64,000 nt of DNA from Desertimonas flava (GCF_003426815.1 NZ_QKYK01000007.1:168954-232953); one strand, 5' to 3'. Shown: positions 15,811 to 24,566, counted from the first letter of the stretch. The notes: generated by a model from the letters alone, not told the origin. Made by a program: numbers and translations.

Positions 15811-17034
15811 ATGGGCAAGCGAGTCATCATCGGGTCCGCCGTCGCGGCCCTCGTCGCCTTCGGGCAGGCGGCGGTCGCCGGCGGCAGCAGCGGTGACACC
15901 GAGAGCGGCGACGGCGATCCGATCGTGATCGGCGTGTCGCTGCCGCTCACCGGCGACTTCTCGGAACCGGGCAAGGGCGTGCAGCGTGGCTACGAGGCGT
16001 GGGTCGACTACGTCAACGCCAACGGCGGGCTGCTCGGCCGCCAGGTGGAGATGATCATCCTCGACGACCAGTCGAGCGCCGACCGCGTGGCCGCCGACTA
16101 CGAGAAGCTGATCAACCAGGACGGCGTCGACCTCGTCTTCGGCCCGTTCTCCACCCGCCTCGTCGTGCCGGCCGCCCAGGTCGCCCTCGACTACGGGTTC
16201 CTGTTCGTCGAACCGGCCGGTGCCGCCGAGGAGGTGTTCACGCAGGGCTTCACCAACCTCTTCTATGCCGCCCCGGCCGTCGCCCAGGATCACTACGACC
16301 ACCTCGCCGACTACATCGAGTCGCTGCCCGAGGACGAGCGTCCGCAGACGGCGGCGTACGCGGCGATGGACGACCCGTTCGCCCAGGGCACCGCCTACGG
16401 ACTCCGCGACCGCCTCGAGGAGATGGGCATCGAGACCGTGGTCGACGAGGTCTACCCGCCCAACACCACCGACTTCAGCTCGATCGCCAACAAGCTCGCC
16501 GACGCCGACGCCGACATCCTCGTCGGCGGCTCGCAGTATCAGGACGCCGTCAACCTGATCATCGCCGTGCAGCAGTTGGACTATCAGCCTCGCATGGCCG
16601 CCTTCTCCACGGCGCCGACCAACCCCGAGTTCGTGGAGGCCATCGGTGGCAACGTCGAGGGCATCCTGTCGCCCACCGGCTACACCCCGGAGGCCACCTA
16701 CGAGACCAACGCCGAGTTCGTCGAGTTCTACACCGAGGCCACCGGGAACCCGCCCGCGGAGGACGAGGCCAACGCCTGGACCACCGGCCAGGTGGTGGCG
16801 GCGGCCGTCGAGGCGGTGGGCTGCGCCGATCCCGACCCGGAGTGTCAGCAGCAACTCATCGACTGGCTCCGCGAGAACGAGGTGCAGACGGTGGTCGGCC
16901 CGCTCACGTGGGACGCCGAGGGTAGGCCCCAGGGGGCCCACCTCATCCAGCAGTACGTCGACGGCGAGATCCGCATCGTGCTCCCGGCCGAAGCCGCCGA
17001 GGCCGAGATCATCCCGGTCAAGCCGGAGTGGTGA
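15811..17034 (+). CDS. ABC transporter substrate-binding protein, branched-chain amino acid (LivJ) type
   Basis: A 407-residue exported protein: signal peptide MGKRVIIGSAVAALVAFGQAAVAGG, then PIVIGVSLPLTGDFSEPGKGVQRGYEAWVDYVNANGGLLGRQVEMIILDD, the canonical Peripla_BP_6 opening. Later landmarks are LVFGPFSTRLVVPAAQVALDYGFLFVEP and ANAWTTGQVVAAAVEA. First gene of the LacI-controlled operon. Although the fold is LIV-type, the operon encodes sugar-type enzymes, so the ligand is probably a polyol or sugar acid (inference). A GGTGCC palindrome follows the gene and may keep binding-protein mRNA in excess over the permeases. Confidence 0.88.
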   Translation: MGKRVIIGSAVAALVAFGQAAVAGGSSGDTESGDGDPIVIGVSLPLTGDFSEPGKGVQRGYEAWVDYVNANGGLLGRQVEMIILDDQSSADRVAADYEKLINQDGVDLVFGPFSTRLVVPAAQVALDYGFLFVEPAGAAEEVFTQGFTNLFYAAPAVAQDHYDHLADYIESLPEDERPQTAAYAAMDDPFAQGTAYGLRDRLEEMGIETVVDEVYPPNTTDFSSIANKLADADADILVGGSQYQDAVNLIIAVQQLDYQPRMAAFSTAPTNPEFVEAIGGNVEGILSPTGYTPEATYETNAEFVEFYTEATGNPPAEDEANAWTTGQVVAAAVEAVGCADPDPECQQQLIDWLRENEVQTVVGPLTWDAEGRPQGAHLIQQYVDGEIRIVLPAEAAEAEIIPVKPEW

Positions 17035-17106
17035 GCGACGGAGCGCCGAGCCCCCGGTGACGTACGTCGTCTCACATCTGTCAGGGGCAGATCGCCGCCG
17101 CGCCCG

Positions 17107-17149
17107 GCCCGCGTCACAGATGGTGCCTGGCACCATCTGTGAGGCGGGC
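17107..17149. repeat. GGTGCC/GGCACC palindrome, copy 2
   Basis: Arms 17107-17127 and 17129-17149 pair with one mismatch around a single T. The core is CACAGATGGTGCC-T-GGCACCATCTGTG. It lies inside an operon, between the binding-protein and LivH genes, and ends 26 nt before the chosen permease start, so it may act as an attenuator. Confidence 0.75.
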
Positions 17150-17175
17150 GTGTGGGTGCGATCACGGAGGGCGCG

Positions 17176-18060
17176 GTGAGCGGCAGCCTGTTCCTCCAGA
17201 GCGTGGTGCTCGGAATCCTGCTCGGCGGCCTGTACGCGCTCCTGGCCGCCGGGCTCACCCTCTACTTCGGCGTCATGCGCGTGGTGATGGTGGCCCACTC
17301 GGCGTTCCTCATCCTCGCCGCCTACCTCGCGTGGTGGTTCCGCGAACGCACGGGCTGGGACCCGCTGCTGTCGATGGTCGTCACGGTGCCGGCGTTCTTC
17401 CTGCTCGGCGTGGCCATGCAACGGCTGCTGTTGGCGCGCCTGCGCCCGGCCACGCTCACCACGATGTCGGTGCTGCTGACGTTCGCCATCGCGATGATCA
17501 TCGAAGGCCTGCTCGGCTCCACCTGGTCGGGCACGCAACGGCGCATCCGCCTGCCGTACTCCAGCTCGAGCTTCGAGGTGTTCGGCGCCAACATCGCCGT
17601 CGTCAAGCTGATCGCCTTCGGTCTCGCCGCCGTGTCGATGCTGGGCTTGTACGGCCTGATGAAGTACACCCGCTTCGGCCAGGCACTACGTGCGACGATC
17701 CAGCATCCCGATGCCGCCCGCCTCGTCGGCATCGACACCGGCCGCATCGCCGGGTACGGGTTCGGACTCGGGCTGGCGACGGCGGCGGTCGGCGGGACCG
17801 CGCTGGCCCTCGACGCGACGTTCTATCCGTCGCTCCATTGGCACTGGATCGGTCCGCTGATGGCGATCATCGTCGTCGGCGGCCTCGGCTCGATCCCCGG
17901 CGCGGCGATCGCCGCCATGGTCCTCGGCCTCGCCCAGTCATTGCTCCAGATCGAGCTCGGCACGACCTGGGCCCAGACCGTGTTCTACGCCGCCTTGTTC
18001 GTCACGCTGATGATCCGGCCCCAGGGGTTCTTCGGAGGACGTCTTGCCCAGCGCTTCTGA
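17176..18060 (+). CDS. ABC transporter permease, LivH type
   Basis: About 294 residues from the GTG at 17176, which has CGGAGG six bases upstream; the frame is open to a GTG at 17152 without such a site. Seven or more hydrophobic helices and the LivH-type segments LLGGLYALLAAGLTLYFGVMRVVMVAHSAFLILAAYLAWWF at the N-terminus and MAIIVVGGLGSIPGAAIAAMVLGLAQSLLQ near the end identify it. Inner-membrane channel subunit of the importer with the next three genes. Its 3' end overlaps the TTG start of the LivM gene. Confidence 0.9.
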   Translation: MSGSLFLQSVVLGILLGGLYALLAAGLTLYFGVMRVVMVAHSAFLILAAYLAWWFRERTGWDPLLSMVVTVPAFFLLGVAMQRLLLARLRPATLTTMSVLLTFAIAMIIEGLLGSTWSGTQRRIRLPYSSSSFEVFGANIAVVKLIAFGLAAVSMLGLYGLMKYTRFGQALRATIQHPDAARLVGIDTGRIAGYGFGLGLATAAVGGTALALDATFYPSLHWHWIGPLMAIIVVGGLGSIPGAAIAAMVLGLAQSLLQIELGTTWAQTVFYAALFVTLMIRPQGFFGGRLAQRF

Positions 18061-19144
18061 CGTCCGCGTCGCACGCTTCACGCGCTACGACGTCGGCACG
18101 GTGGCCGCCGTCGTCGTGCTCGCGGCCGCCATCGTGCTCTTCCCGAGCGTGGCGCCCAACGCCTACATCCTCTCCGTCGGCGTGACGGTGATCAGCTACG
18201 CCGTACTCGCCACGTCGTGGAACTTCGTCGGCGGCTTCACCGGCTACATCTCGCTGGGCCACGCCGCGTACAGCGGCGTCGGCGGCTACGCCACCGCTCT
18301 GTTGATCACGCGGCGCGACGTCGACCCGTGGTTGGCGCTCGTGCTCGGCGCGCTCATCGTCGCCGTGCTGTCGATCCCGATCGGCATCGCCAGCCTGCGC
18401 GTGCGGGGCGCGTCGTTCGTCATCGTGTCGATCGCCCTCGTGCTGATCCTGTTGCTGGTGTTCCAGGCGTGGGGATCGTTCACCGGCGGATCCAACGGCC
18501 TGCGCGTCCCCCGCCCGTTCCCACCGAGTGTCCTGCGCCCGGCCCAGCACGAACGCTTCTTCTACATCCACGGCATCGTGCTCGGCGTCGTCCTGTTCGT
18601 GTGGTGGCTGTTCGACCGGTCCCGCTTCGGCACCGGACTGAAGGCGATTCGCGAGGACGAGGACAAGGCGCAGGCCCTCGGCGTCCCGACGTTCACGTAC
18701 AAGCTGGTGGCGTTCGTGACCTCGGCGTTCTTCACGGCGATCGGCGGCGGCCTCTACGCCCTGTGGTTCGGCAACCTCGACCCGATCTTCCAGTTCTCCA
18801 TCCTGACCGGCGCCTACATGGTGCTGATGAGCCTGCTCGGTGGGCTGCGCAGCCTGTTCGGCCCGCTGCTCGGCGCCATCGTCGTGGGCGTCGCCGTGGA
18901 GTACTTCAAGTCCGAGTACGGCGACTCGCAGTTCCACCTCGTGGCGATGGGTGTGCTGCTCGCCGTGATCGTCCTGTTCATGCCCGACGGCATCATCCCG
19001 GCCGTCGCCGGCTGGGCCGGCCGCTTCCGCCCGCAGGCGACCTCGATCCGCGAGCAGACGCAGGCCGATCTGGCGGCGTCGCGCGACACCACCGGCACCG
19101 ACTCGGCGATGGGCGCGGCCGATCGCGAGGCGGTGCTGCGGTGA
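18044..19144 (+). CDS. ABC transporter permease, LivM type
   Basis: A 366-residue membrane protein using a TTG start behind GGAGGACGTC. Family landmarks are ISYAVLATSWNFVGGFTGYISLGHAAYSGVGGYATALL, FDRSRFGTGLKAIREDEDKAQALGVPTFTYKLVAFVTSAFFTAIGGGLYALW (the coupling-helix EAA-like region with R-E-D-E-x-A-A/Q) and LLGGLRSLFGPLLGAIVV. It overlaps LivH by 17 nt and ends in a GTGA overlap with the ATPase. Second channel subunit. The C-terminal 40 residues are a polar extension unlike most relatives. Confidence 0.9.
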   Translation: MPSASDVRVARFTRYDVGTVAAVVVLAAAIVLFPSVAPNAYILSVGVTVISYAVLATSWNFVGGFTGYISLGHAAYSGVGGYATALLITRRDVDPWLALVLGALIVAVLSIPIGIASLRVRGASFVIVSIALVLILLLVFQAWGSFTGGSNGLRVPRPFPPSVLRPAQHERFFYIHGIVLGVVLFVWWLFDRSRFGTGLKAIREDEDKAQALGVPTFTYKLVAFVTSAFFTAIGGGLYALWFGNLDPIFQFSILTGAYMVLMSLLGGLRSLFGPLLGAIVVGVAVEYFKSEYGDSQFHLVAMGVLLAVIVLFMPDGIIPAVAGWAGRFRPQATSIREQTQADLAASRDTTGTDSAMGAADREAVLR

Positions 19145-19869
19145 CGGTGCAGACGCAGGGGCTGCGCAAGGCGTACGGCGGCGTCACCGCGCTCGACGGG
19201 GCGACGGTCACGTTCCACGAGGGCCAGATCAACGCCCTGATCGGACCGAACGGGTCGGGCAAGACGACGTTCTTCAACTGCGTCACGGGCATGATCCGCG
19301 CCGACTCCGGCTCGACGACGTACCGGGGCCGCGAGATCACCCGCTCGGCGCCGCACCGCATCGCCCGCGCCGGCATCGGTCGCAGCTTCCAGCTGTGCCG
19401 CGTGTTCCCGCGCCTCACCACCCTCGAGAACGTCCTCGTGGCCCACCGGCCGGGCGGCATCGGCAAGCTGCTCGGCTCGTCGCGACGGGCCCCCGAGCGC
19501 GACAAGGCCCGCGAGCTGCTCACCCGCGTCGGCATCGAGCATCTCGAGCACGCCCTTGCCGGCGACCTCTCCTATGGCCAGCAGAAGCTGCTCGAGCTGG
19601 CCGGCGTGCTGATGGCCGACCCCGACACGATCATGCTCGACGAACCTGCCGGCGGCGTGAACCCGGCATTGATCGACCGCATCGCCGACCTCGTGCTGTC
19701 GCTGAACGCCGAGGGCCGCACGTTCATCGTGGTCGAGCACAACATGGAACTGGTGATGAGCCTGTCGCACCACGTGGTGGTGTTCGACCGGGGCAAGCCG
19801 ATCTGTGAGGGTCCGCCGTCGGTGGTCCAGGAGGACCCACGTGTGTTGGAGGCCTACCTTGGCGTCTAG
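19141..19869 (+). CDS. ABC transporter ATP-binding protein, LivG type
   Basis: A 242-residue ATPase starting at GTG inside the GTGA overlap. Walker A GPNGSGKT (about residues 36-43), Q-loop IGRSFQLCRVFPRLTTLENVL, signature LSYGQQKLLELA, Walker B TIMLDEPAGGVNP and switch His in VVEHNMELVMSL are all present. The A-G-G-V-N-P sequence after Walker B is typical of LivG. Pairs with the next gene to energise uptake. Confidence 0.92.
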   Translation: MTVQTQGLRKAYGGVTALDGATVTFHEGQINALIGPNGSGKTTFFNCVTGMIRADSGSTTYRGREITRSAPHRIARAGIGRSFQLCRVFPRLTTLENVLVAHRPGGIGKLLGSSRRAPERDKARELLTRVGIEHLEHALAGDLSYGQQKLLELAGVLMADPDTIMLDEPAGGVNPALIDRIADLVLSLNAEGRTFIVVEHNMELVMSLSHHVVVFDRGKPICEGPPSVVQEDPRVLEAYLGV

Positions 19870-20704
19870 CCCGGCCGCCCAGCCACTGCTCTCGCTCGAC
19901 GACGTGGAGGCCGGCTACGGCCGCGCCGCCCTCGTGCTACGGGGCCTCACGGTGCACGTGCCGCCGGCGACGGTGGTGTGCCTCGTCGGCCCCAACGGCG
20001 CCGGCAAGTCGACGGCGTTGAAGGTGGCGAGCGGCATGCTGCCGCCGCGCTCGGGCACGATCACCGTCGCCGGTCGCGACGTCACCCGCAACGGCCCCCA
20101 GGAGATGCTCGCCTGCGGCCTGGCCCACGTGCTGCAGGGCCACAGCGTGTTCCGTGAGATGACCGTCGAGGAGAACGTGCTCCTCGGCGCCTACACCGTG
20201 CGCGACAAGACCGAGGTCGCCGACCGCGTCGACTTCGTGAAGACACTCTTCCCCGTCGTCGCCGAGCGGTGGTCGGCGCTCGCCGGCGCGCTGTCGGGGG
20301 GACAGCAGAAGCAGGTCGAGTTCGCCCGCGCCCTGATGGTGCGGCCCCGCGTGATGCTGCTCGACGAACCGTCGATGGGCCTCGACCCGAAGGCGACCGG
20401 CACCGTGTTCGAACAGGTCGTGCGGATGCGCGAGGCCGGGCTCGCCGTGCTGATGGTGGAACAGAACGCTCGCCGCGCCCTCGAGATCGCCGACCTCGGC
20501 TGCGTCCTCGACCTGGGGCGCGTGCACATCTCGGGTCCCGCCCCCGACCTCCTCGCCGACCCGCAACTCGCCTCGCTCTACCTCGGCGGGCGGGCCCGCG
20601 CCGCCACCGCGGCCGCCTCCCTCGCCCGACCGTCGCTTCCCGAACCGGCCACCCCTGCCGCCCCTCCCGACCCGCCTGCAACATCGGAGCCAGCCCGTGC
20701 CTGA
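19859..20704 (+). CDS. ABC transporter ATP-binding protein, LivF type
   Basis: About 281 residues from the TTG at 19859, which has TTGGAGG seven bases upstream and overlaps the end of the LivG gene; earlier in-frame starts lie deep inside livG. Walker A GPNGAGKST, signature LSGGQQKQVEFA, Walker B VMLLDEPSMGLDP and switch His replaced by Gln in MVEQNARRALEIAD, as is normal for LivF. The last ~35 residues form a Pro/Ala-rich tail (SLPEPATPAAPPDPPATS) that is unusual for the family. Overlaps the start of the dehydrogenase gene by 8 nt. Confidence 0.9.
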   Translation: MASSPAAQPLLSLDDVEAGYGRAALVLRGLTVHVPPATVVCLVGPNGAGKSTALKVASGMLPPRSGTITVAGRDVTRNGPQEMLACGLAHVLQGHSVFREMTVEENVLLGAYTVRDKTEVADRVDFVKTLFPVVAERWSALAGALSGGQQKQVEFARALMVRPRVMLLDEPSMGLDPKATGTVFEQVVRMREAGLAVLMVEQNARRALEIADLGCVLDLGRVHISGPAPDLLADPQLASLYLGGRARAATAAASLARPSLPEPATPAAPPDPPATSEPARA

Positions 20705-21857
20705 GACCACCTATCGCATCATCATGAACGGCGTCACCGGACGCATGGGCTATCGCCAGCACCTCCTGCGCTCGATCCTGACGATCCGCGACGAGGGCGG
20801 CTTCACCCTGCCGAACGGCGACCGCATCCAGGTGGATCCGATCCTCGTGGGCCGCAACGGCGACAAGCTCGCCCGCATCGCCAAGGATCACGACGTCGCC
20901 GACTGGACCACCGACCTCGACGCCGCCCTCGCCGACGAGTCGGCGCCGATCTACTTCGACTCGCTCGTCACCAGCGAGCGCATGACGACGATCCTCGCCG
21001 CGGTCGCCGCCGGCAAGCACGTCTACACCGAGAAGCCGATCGCCGGCTCGGTCGCCGACGGCCGCGCCCTCGCCGACGCCGCGGCCGCCGCCGGCATCAT
21101 CAACGGTGTCGTCCACGACAAGCTCTACCTGCCCGGTCTGCTCAAACTCCGGCGCCTGCTCGAGGGCGGCTTCTTCGGCCGCGTGCTGTCGGTGCGCGGC
21201 GAGTTCGGCTACTGGGTGTTCGAGGGCGACTACCTGCCGGCGCAGCGGCCGAGCTGGAACTACCGGGCCGAGGACGGTGGCGGCGTCGTCCTCGACATGT
21301 TCTGCCACTGGAACTACGTGCTGGAGAACCTCTTCGGCCGGGTCGAGGCCGTCACGGCGAAGGCGGTCACCCACATCCCGCAGCGCCGCGACGAGCAGGG
21401 CGACGTGTACGACGCCACGGCCGACGACGCGGCGTACGCCATCTTCGAGCTCGAAGGCGGGGTGATCGCCCAGGTGAACTCGTCGTGGGCCGTGCGCGTG
21501 GAGCGCAAGGAGCTCGTCGAGTTCCAGGTCGACGGCACGCACGGTTCGGCGGTGGCCGGACTTTGGAACTGCCGCGTCCAGCCGCGCGAACTGACCCCGA
21601 TGCCGGTGTGGAACCCCGACGTGCCGACGGACGTCGACTTCCGCTCGCAATGGTCGGAGGTGCCCGACAACCAGACCTTCGGCAACGGCTTCCGCGCCCA
21701 GTGGGAGCAGTTCCTCACCGACGTCCATCTCGGCCGGCCCCACCGGTACGACTTCGCCGCCGGCGTCCGTGGCCTCCAGCTCGTCGACGCCGGCTACACG
21801 TCGTCGCGTGAGGGGCGCCGGGTGGCGATGGACGAGATCGCCGGGACCGATCGATGA
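20697..21857 (+). CDS. Gfo/Idh/MocA-family oxidoreductase
   Basis: A 386-residue NAD(P)-dependent dehydrogenase starting at GTG. The Rossmann motif is modified (IIMNGVTGRMGYRQHLLRSI in place of GxGxxG) but EKPIAGSVADGRALADAAAAAG is the hallmark E-K-P of the family, and GVVHDKLYLPGLLKLRRLLEGGFFGRVLSVRGEFGYWVFEGD with DGGGVVLDMFCHWNYVLENLFG gives the substrate-binding half. Such enzymes oxidise sugars, polyols or sugar acids. It is coupled to the DUF993 gene (ATGA overlap at 21854-21857), a partnership that recurs in Actinobacteria. Confidence 0.88.
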   Translation: MPETTYRIIMNGVTGRMGYRQHLLRSILTIRDEGGFTLPNGDRIQVDPILVGRNGDKLARIAKDHDVADWTTDLDAALADESAPIYFDSLVTSERMTTILAAVAAGKHVYTEKPIAGSVADGRALADAAAAAGIINGVVHDKLYLPGLLKLRRLLEGGFFGRVLSVRGEFGYWVFEGDYLPAQRPSWNYRAEDGGGVVLDMFCHWNYVLENLFGRVEAVTAKAVTHIPQRRDEQGDVYDATADDAAYAIFELEGGVIAQVNSSWAVRVERKELVEFQVDGTHGSAVAGLWNCRVQPRELTPMPVWNPDVPTDVDFRSQWSEVPDNQTFGNGFRAQWEQFLTDVHLGRPHRYDFAAGVRGLQLVDAGYTSSREGRRVAMDEIAGTDR

Positions 21858-23011
21858 CGACGGTCCGGCTGCCCGCGGTCGACGGGACGTGGCGCCACCA
21901 CCGACTGGGTGAGCCGCGGGACTGGCCCACACATCCCGAACCGTTCGCGTCACGCGTGGCGTTCGCCGCGGCCCACGTGGTGGCCGATCCCCTGGGCGAG
22001 AACGTGCCCGACGCGCCAGCCGTCGTCGACTGGGAGTCGACGATGCGCTTCCGCCGCCACCTGTTCTCGTTCGGGATGGGTGTGGCCGAGGCGATGGACA
22101 CCGCCCAGCGCAACATGGGGCTCGACTGGCCCGCCGCCCAGGAGCTGATCCGGCGCAGCGCCGCGGAAGCGGCGGCCGCCGGTGCCCGCATCGCGTCGGG
22201 GGCCGGCACCGACCACTGCCCCGACGTCACGTCGCTCGCCGACGTCGTCGCCGCGTACGAGGAGCAGGTGGCCTTCGTCGAGTCGACCGGTTCGCAGGTG
22301 ATCGTGATGGCCTCGCGGCAGCTCACCGCCGTCGCCGCCAGCGCCGACGACTACCGCACGGTGTACGAGAAGGTGCTCACCCAGACGTCGCAACCGGTGA
22401 TCCTGCACTGGCTGGGCGAGATGTTCGATCCGCAGTTGCGGGGGTACTGGGGCAGCACCGACGTCGACGCGGCGACGGCGTCGTTCGTCGAGCTGGTCAC
22501 CGCCAACGCGGCGCGCATCGACGGCGTCAAGGTGTCGCTGCTGTCGGCCTCACACGAGCGGGGGCTGCGCGCCGCACTCCCCGCCGGCGTGCGGCTCTAC
22601 ACCGGCGACGACTTCAACTACCCGGAGCTGATCCGCGGCGACGGCACGCATCACTCCGACGCCCTGCTCGGCGCCTTCGCCGCCATCGCCCCCGCGGCGG
22701 CCGCCGCCCTCGCCGCGCTCGACGACGGCGACGTCGACCGCTACGACGCCGAGATGGCGCCCACGCTGCCGCTGTCGCGCCACCTGTTCGAGGCGCCGAC
22801 GTGGTTCTACAAGACGGGGATCGCCTTTCTCTCCTGGATCAGCGGTCATCAGCCCGGCTTCACGATGGTGGGTGGGCTGCAGTCAGGCCGCAGCGTGGTC
22901 CACCTCGCCCGGGTGTTCGAGCTGGCCGACGTCGCCGGACTGCTCCCCGATCCCGACCTCGCCGCCCATCGTCTCGGCCTCTGCCTCGCCGCGGCGGGAC
23001 TCACGCCGTGA
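21854..23011 (+). CDS. DUF993 family protein (DHDPS-like TIM-barrel aldolase)
   Basis: A 385-residue protein of DUF993, distantly related to dihydrodipicolinate synthase/N-acetylneuraminate lyase. Landmarks are DWESTMRFRRHLFSFGMGVAEAMDTAQRNMGLDW, GAGTDHCPD, VILHWLGEMFDPQLRGYWGSTD, DGVKVSLL (the strand where the Schiff-base Lys would be) and LYTGDDFNYPELIRGDG. The likely chemistry is aldol cleavage of a keto-sugar acid produced by the preceding dehydrogenase. The substrate is not established for the family. Ends just before a nested palindrome at 23021-23095. Confidence 0.85.
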   Translation: MTTVRLPAVDGTWRHHRLGEPRDWPTHPEPFASRVAFAAAHVVADPLGENVPDAPAVVDWESTMRFRRHLFSFGMGVAEAMDTAQRNMGLDWPAAQELIRRSAAEAAAAGARIASGAGTDHCPDVTSLADVVAAYEEQVAFVESTGSQVIVMASRQLTAVAASADDYRTVYEKVLTQTSQPVILHWLGEMFDPQLRGYWGSTDVDAATASFVELVTANAARIDGVKVSLLSASHERGLRAALPAGVRLYTGDDFNYPELIRGDGTHHSDALLGAFAAIAPAAAAALAALDDGDVDRYDAEMAPTLPLSRHLFEAPTWFYKTGIAFLSWISGHQPGFTMVGGLQSGRSVVHLARVFELADVAGLLPDPDLAAHRLGLCLAAAGLTP

Positions 23012-23020
23012 GCCCGACGC

Positions 23021-23095
23021 ATCTGGGGCCGGATCGTGACGATTTTCGTCACGATCCAGCCCGAGATCGCCTGATGGCACGATCTGGCCCCAGAT
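23021..23095. repeat. Nested inverted repeat upstream of the isomerase gene
   Basis: Outer arms ATCTGGGGCC (23021-23030) and GGCCCCAGAT (23086-23095) enclose an inner perfect hairpin GGATCGTGACGA-TTT-TCGTCACGATCC (23031-23057). Its right half resembles that of the element at 24034-24108 (tgrcACGATC...CCCAGAT), so the isomerase gene has related repeats on both sides. Confidence 0.7.
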
Positions 23096-23114
23096 TCTCG
23101 AGGGTGGCGGGATC

Positions 23115-24005
23115 GTGAGCATCGACGTGCCGTCGGGCCGGCCGGCGCGGGTGGAGACGCCGGCACCGGGCGACCCCCGGCTCGCCCGCCTGTCGCTCAA
23201 CCAGCGCACGACGGCGAACTGGTCGCTGCGCGAGGCGATCGACGGCTGTGTGGCGGCCGGGCTCCCCTCGATCGGCATCTGGCGGGAACCGCTCGCCGAG
23301 GCCGGTCTGGAGAACGGCGTCGCGTGGGTGCGCGACGCCGGGTTGCGGGTGTCGAGCCTCTGCCGGGGCGGGTTCTTCACCGCCGCCGACGCCGGGGCTC
23401 GAGCCCGCGCCCACGCCGACAACCTCGCCGCCATCGACGAGGCCGCCGCCATCGGTGCCCCGACGCTGGTGCTCGTTCCGGGCGGGCTCCCCACGGGGGA
23501 TCGCGACCTGCCGGCCGCCCGCGAGCGCGCTGCGGACGCGATCGCCGCCCTCGTGCCCCACGCGCGGGAACGAGGCGTCACGCTCGGCATCGAGCCGATG
23601 CACCCGATCTACGCCGCCGATCGCGGCGTCGTCTCGACGCTCGCCCAAGCGCTCGACATCGCCGAGCAGCATCCGGCCGACGTGGTCGGCGTCGTGGTCG
23701 ACACGTTCCACCTCTGGTGGGAGCCCGGCATCGTCGACACGATCGCCCGGGCCGGTCGGCGGATCGTCAGCTACCAGGTATGCGACTGGATCACGCCGTT
23801 GCCACCCGACGCCCTGCTGGCGCGCGGGATGATGGGCGACGGCCACATCGACTTCGCCGAGTTCACGGCCGCCGTCGCCGCCGCCGGGTACACCGGCGAC
23901 GTCGAGGTGGAGATCTTCAACGCCGATGTATGGGCCGCGGCCGGCACGGACACCGTGTCCACCCTCGCCCGGCGCTACGTCGAGCTCGTCGAACCACACC
24001 TCTGA
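23115..24005 (+). CDS. Sugar phosphate isomerase/epimerase (xylose-isomerase-like TIM barrel)
   Basis: A 296-residue AP-endonuclease-2-fold protein starting at GTG. Landmarks are LSLNQRTTANWSLREAIDGCVAAGLPSIGIWREPLAEAG, the metal-ligand Glu in TLGIEPMHPIYAADRG, Asp/His in VVVDTFHLWWEPG, and late MGDGHIDFAEFTAAVAAAGYTGDVEVEIFNAD containing the last Glu ligand. It probably isomerises or epimerises an intermediate in the same pathway as the dehydrogenase and DUF993 protein. A hairpin-rich 103-nt gap separates it from them, so it may have partly separate expression. Confidence 0.88.
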   Translation: MSIDVPSGRPARVETPAPGDPRLARLSLNQRTTANWSLREAIDGCVAAGLPSIGIWREPLAEAGLENGVAWVRDAGLRVSSLCRGGFFTAADAGARARAHADNLAAIDEAAAIGAPTLVLVPGGLPTGDRDLPAARERAADAIAALVPHARERGVTLGIEPMHPIYAADRGVVSTLAQALDIAEQHPADVVGVVVDTFHLWWEPGIVDTIARAGRRIVSYQVCDWITPLPPDALLARGMMGDGHIDFAEFTAAVAAAGYTGDVEVEIFNADVWAAAGTDTVSTLARRYVELVEPHL

Positions 24006-24033
24006 GGTCCGGGTCGCCGTCCTGTTCCTCTGC

Positions 24034-24081
24034 GATCTGGACACCACCTGTGCCGCATGTGAGCCGATCGGTGTCCAGATC
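24034..24081. repeat. Inverted repeat downstream of the isomerase gene
   Basis: GATCTGGACACC (24034-24045) and GGTGTCCAGATC (24070-24081) are perfect complements with a 24-nt loop. A third partial arm, CACGATCAGTGCCCAGATC, follows to about 24112 and resembles the right half of the 23021-23095 element. Lies between converging genes. Confidence 0.7.
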
Positions 24082-24120
24082 GGCCAATGACACGATCAGT
24101 GCCCAGATCGCTCGGCCGGG

Positions 24121-24534
24121 TCACTCGACGAGGCGTCGGGACAGGACGACGACGGCGTCGGTGGTGTAGCCGAGGCGTTCGTAGAAGCCGACGGCCCCGT
24201 CGTTGTCGCTCCGCACCATCAGGTTGAGCTTGACGGCGCCGTGTTCGCGCAGCCACCCCTCGGCGGCGGCCATCATCTGCCGGCCCAGCCCGCGGCGGCG
24301 TCGATCGGGATCGGCAGCGAGGTAGTAGACCCAGCCGCGGTGACCGTCGTGGCCGACCATCACGGTCGCCGCGACACCGCCGAGGTCCACCGCGCCGAGC
24401 ACCGTCGAGACCGGCGAAGCGATCGCCCGGTCGAAGTCGGCGACGGGGTCGTTCCACGGCCGGGTGAGCCCGACCGCGTGCCAGAGGGCGATCGTCTGGT
24501 CCCGGTCGGCGGTGGTCAGCTCACGAACGTCCAC
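24121..24534 (-). CDS. GNAT-family N-acetyltransferase
   Basis: A 137-residue acetyltransferase from the GTG at 24534. VRELTTADRDQTIALWHAVGLTRPWNDPVADFDRAI begins the fold; YYLAADPDRRRRGLGRQMMAAAEGWLREHG contains the R-x-x-G-x-G/A acetyl-CoA pyrophosphate loop; VRSDNDGAVGFYERLGY is motif B. The W-N-D-P segment resembles the YpeA/MSMEG-type subgroup. Acceptor unknown. The ribosome binding site is weak. The frame stays open upstream through the next gene, which is not coding in this frame. Confidence 0.82.
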   Translation of the reverse strand: MDVRELTTADRDQTIALWHAVGLTRPWNDPVADFDRAIASPVSTVLGAVDLGGVAATVMVGHDGHRGWVYYLAADPDRRRRGLGRQMMAAAEGWLREHGAVKLNLMVRSDNDGAVGFYERLGYTTDAVVVLSRRLVE

Positions 24535-24566
24535 CCCGCCAGTCAACACCACGCCGTCCGGGCGAT

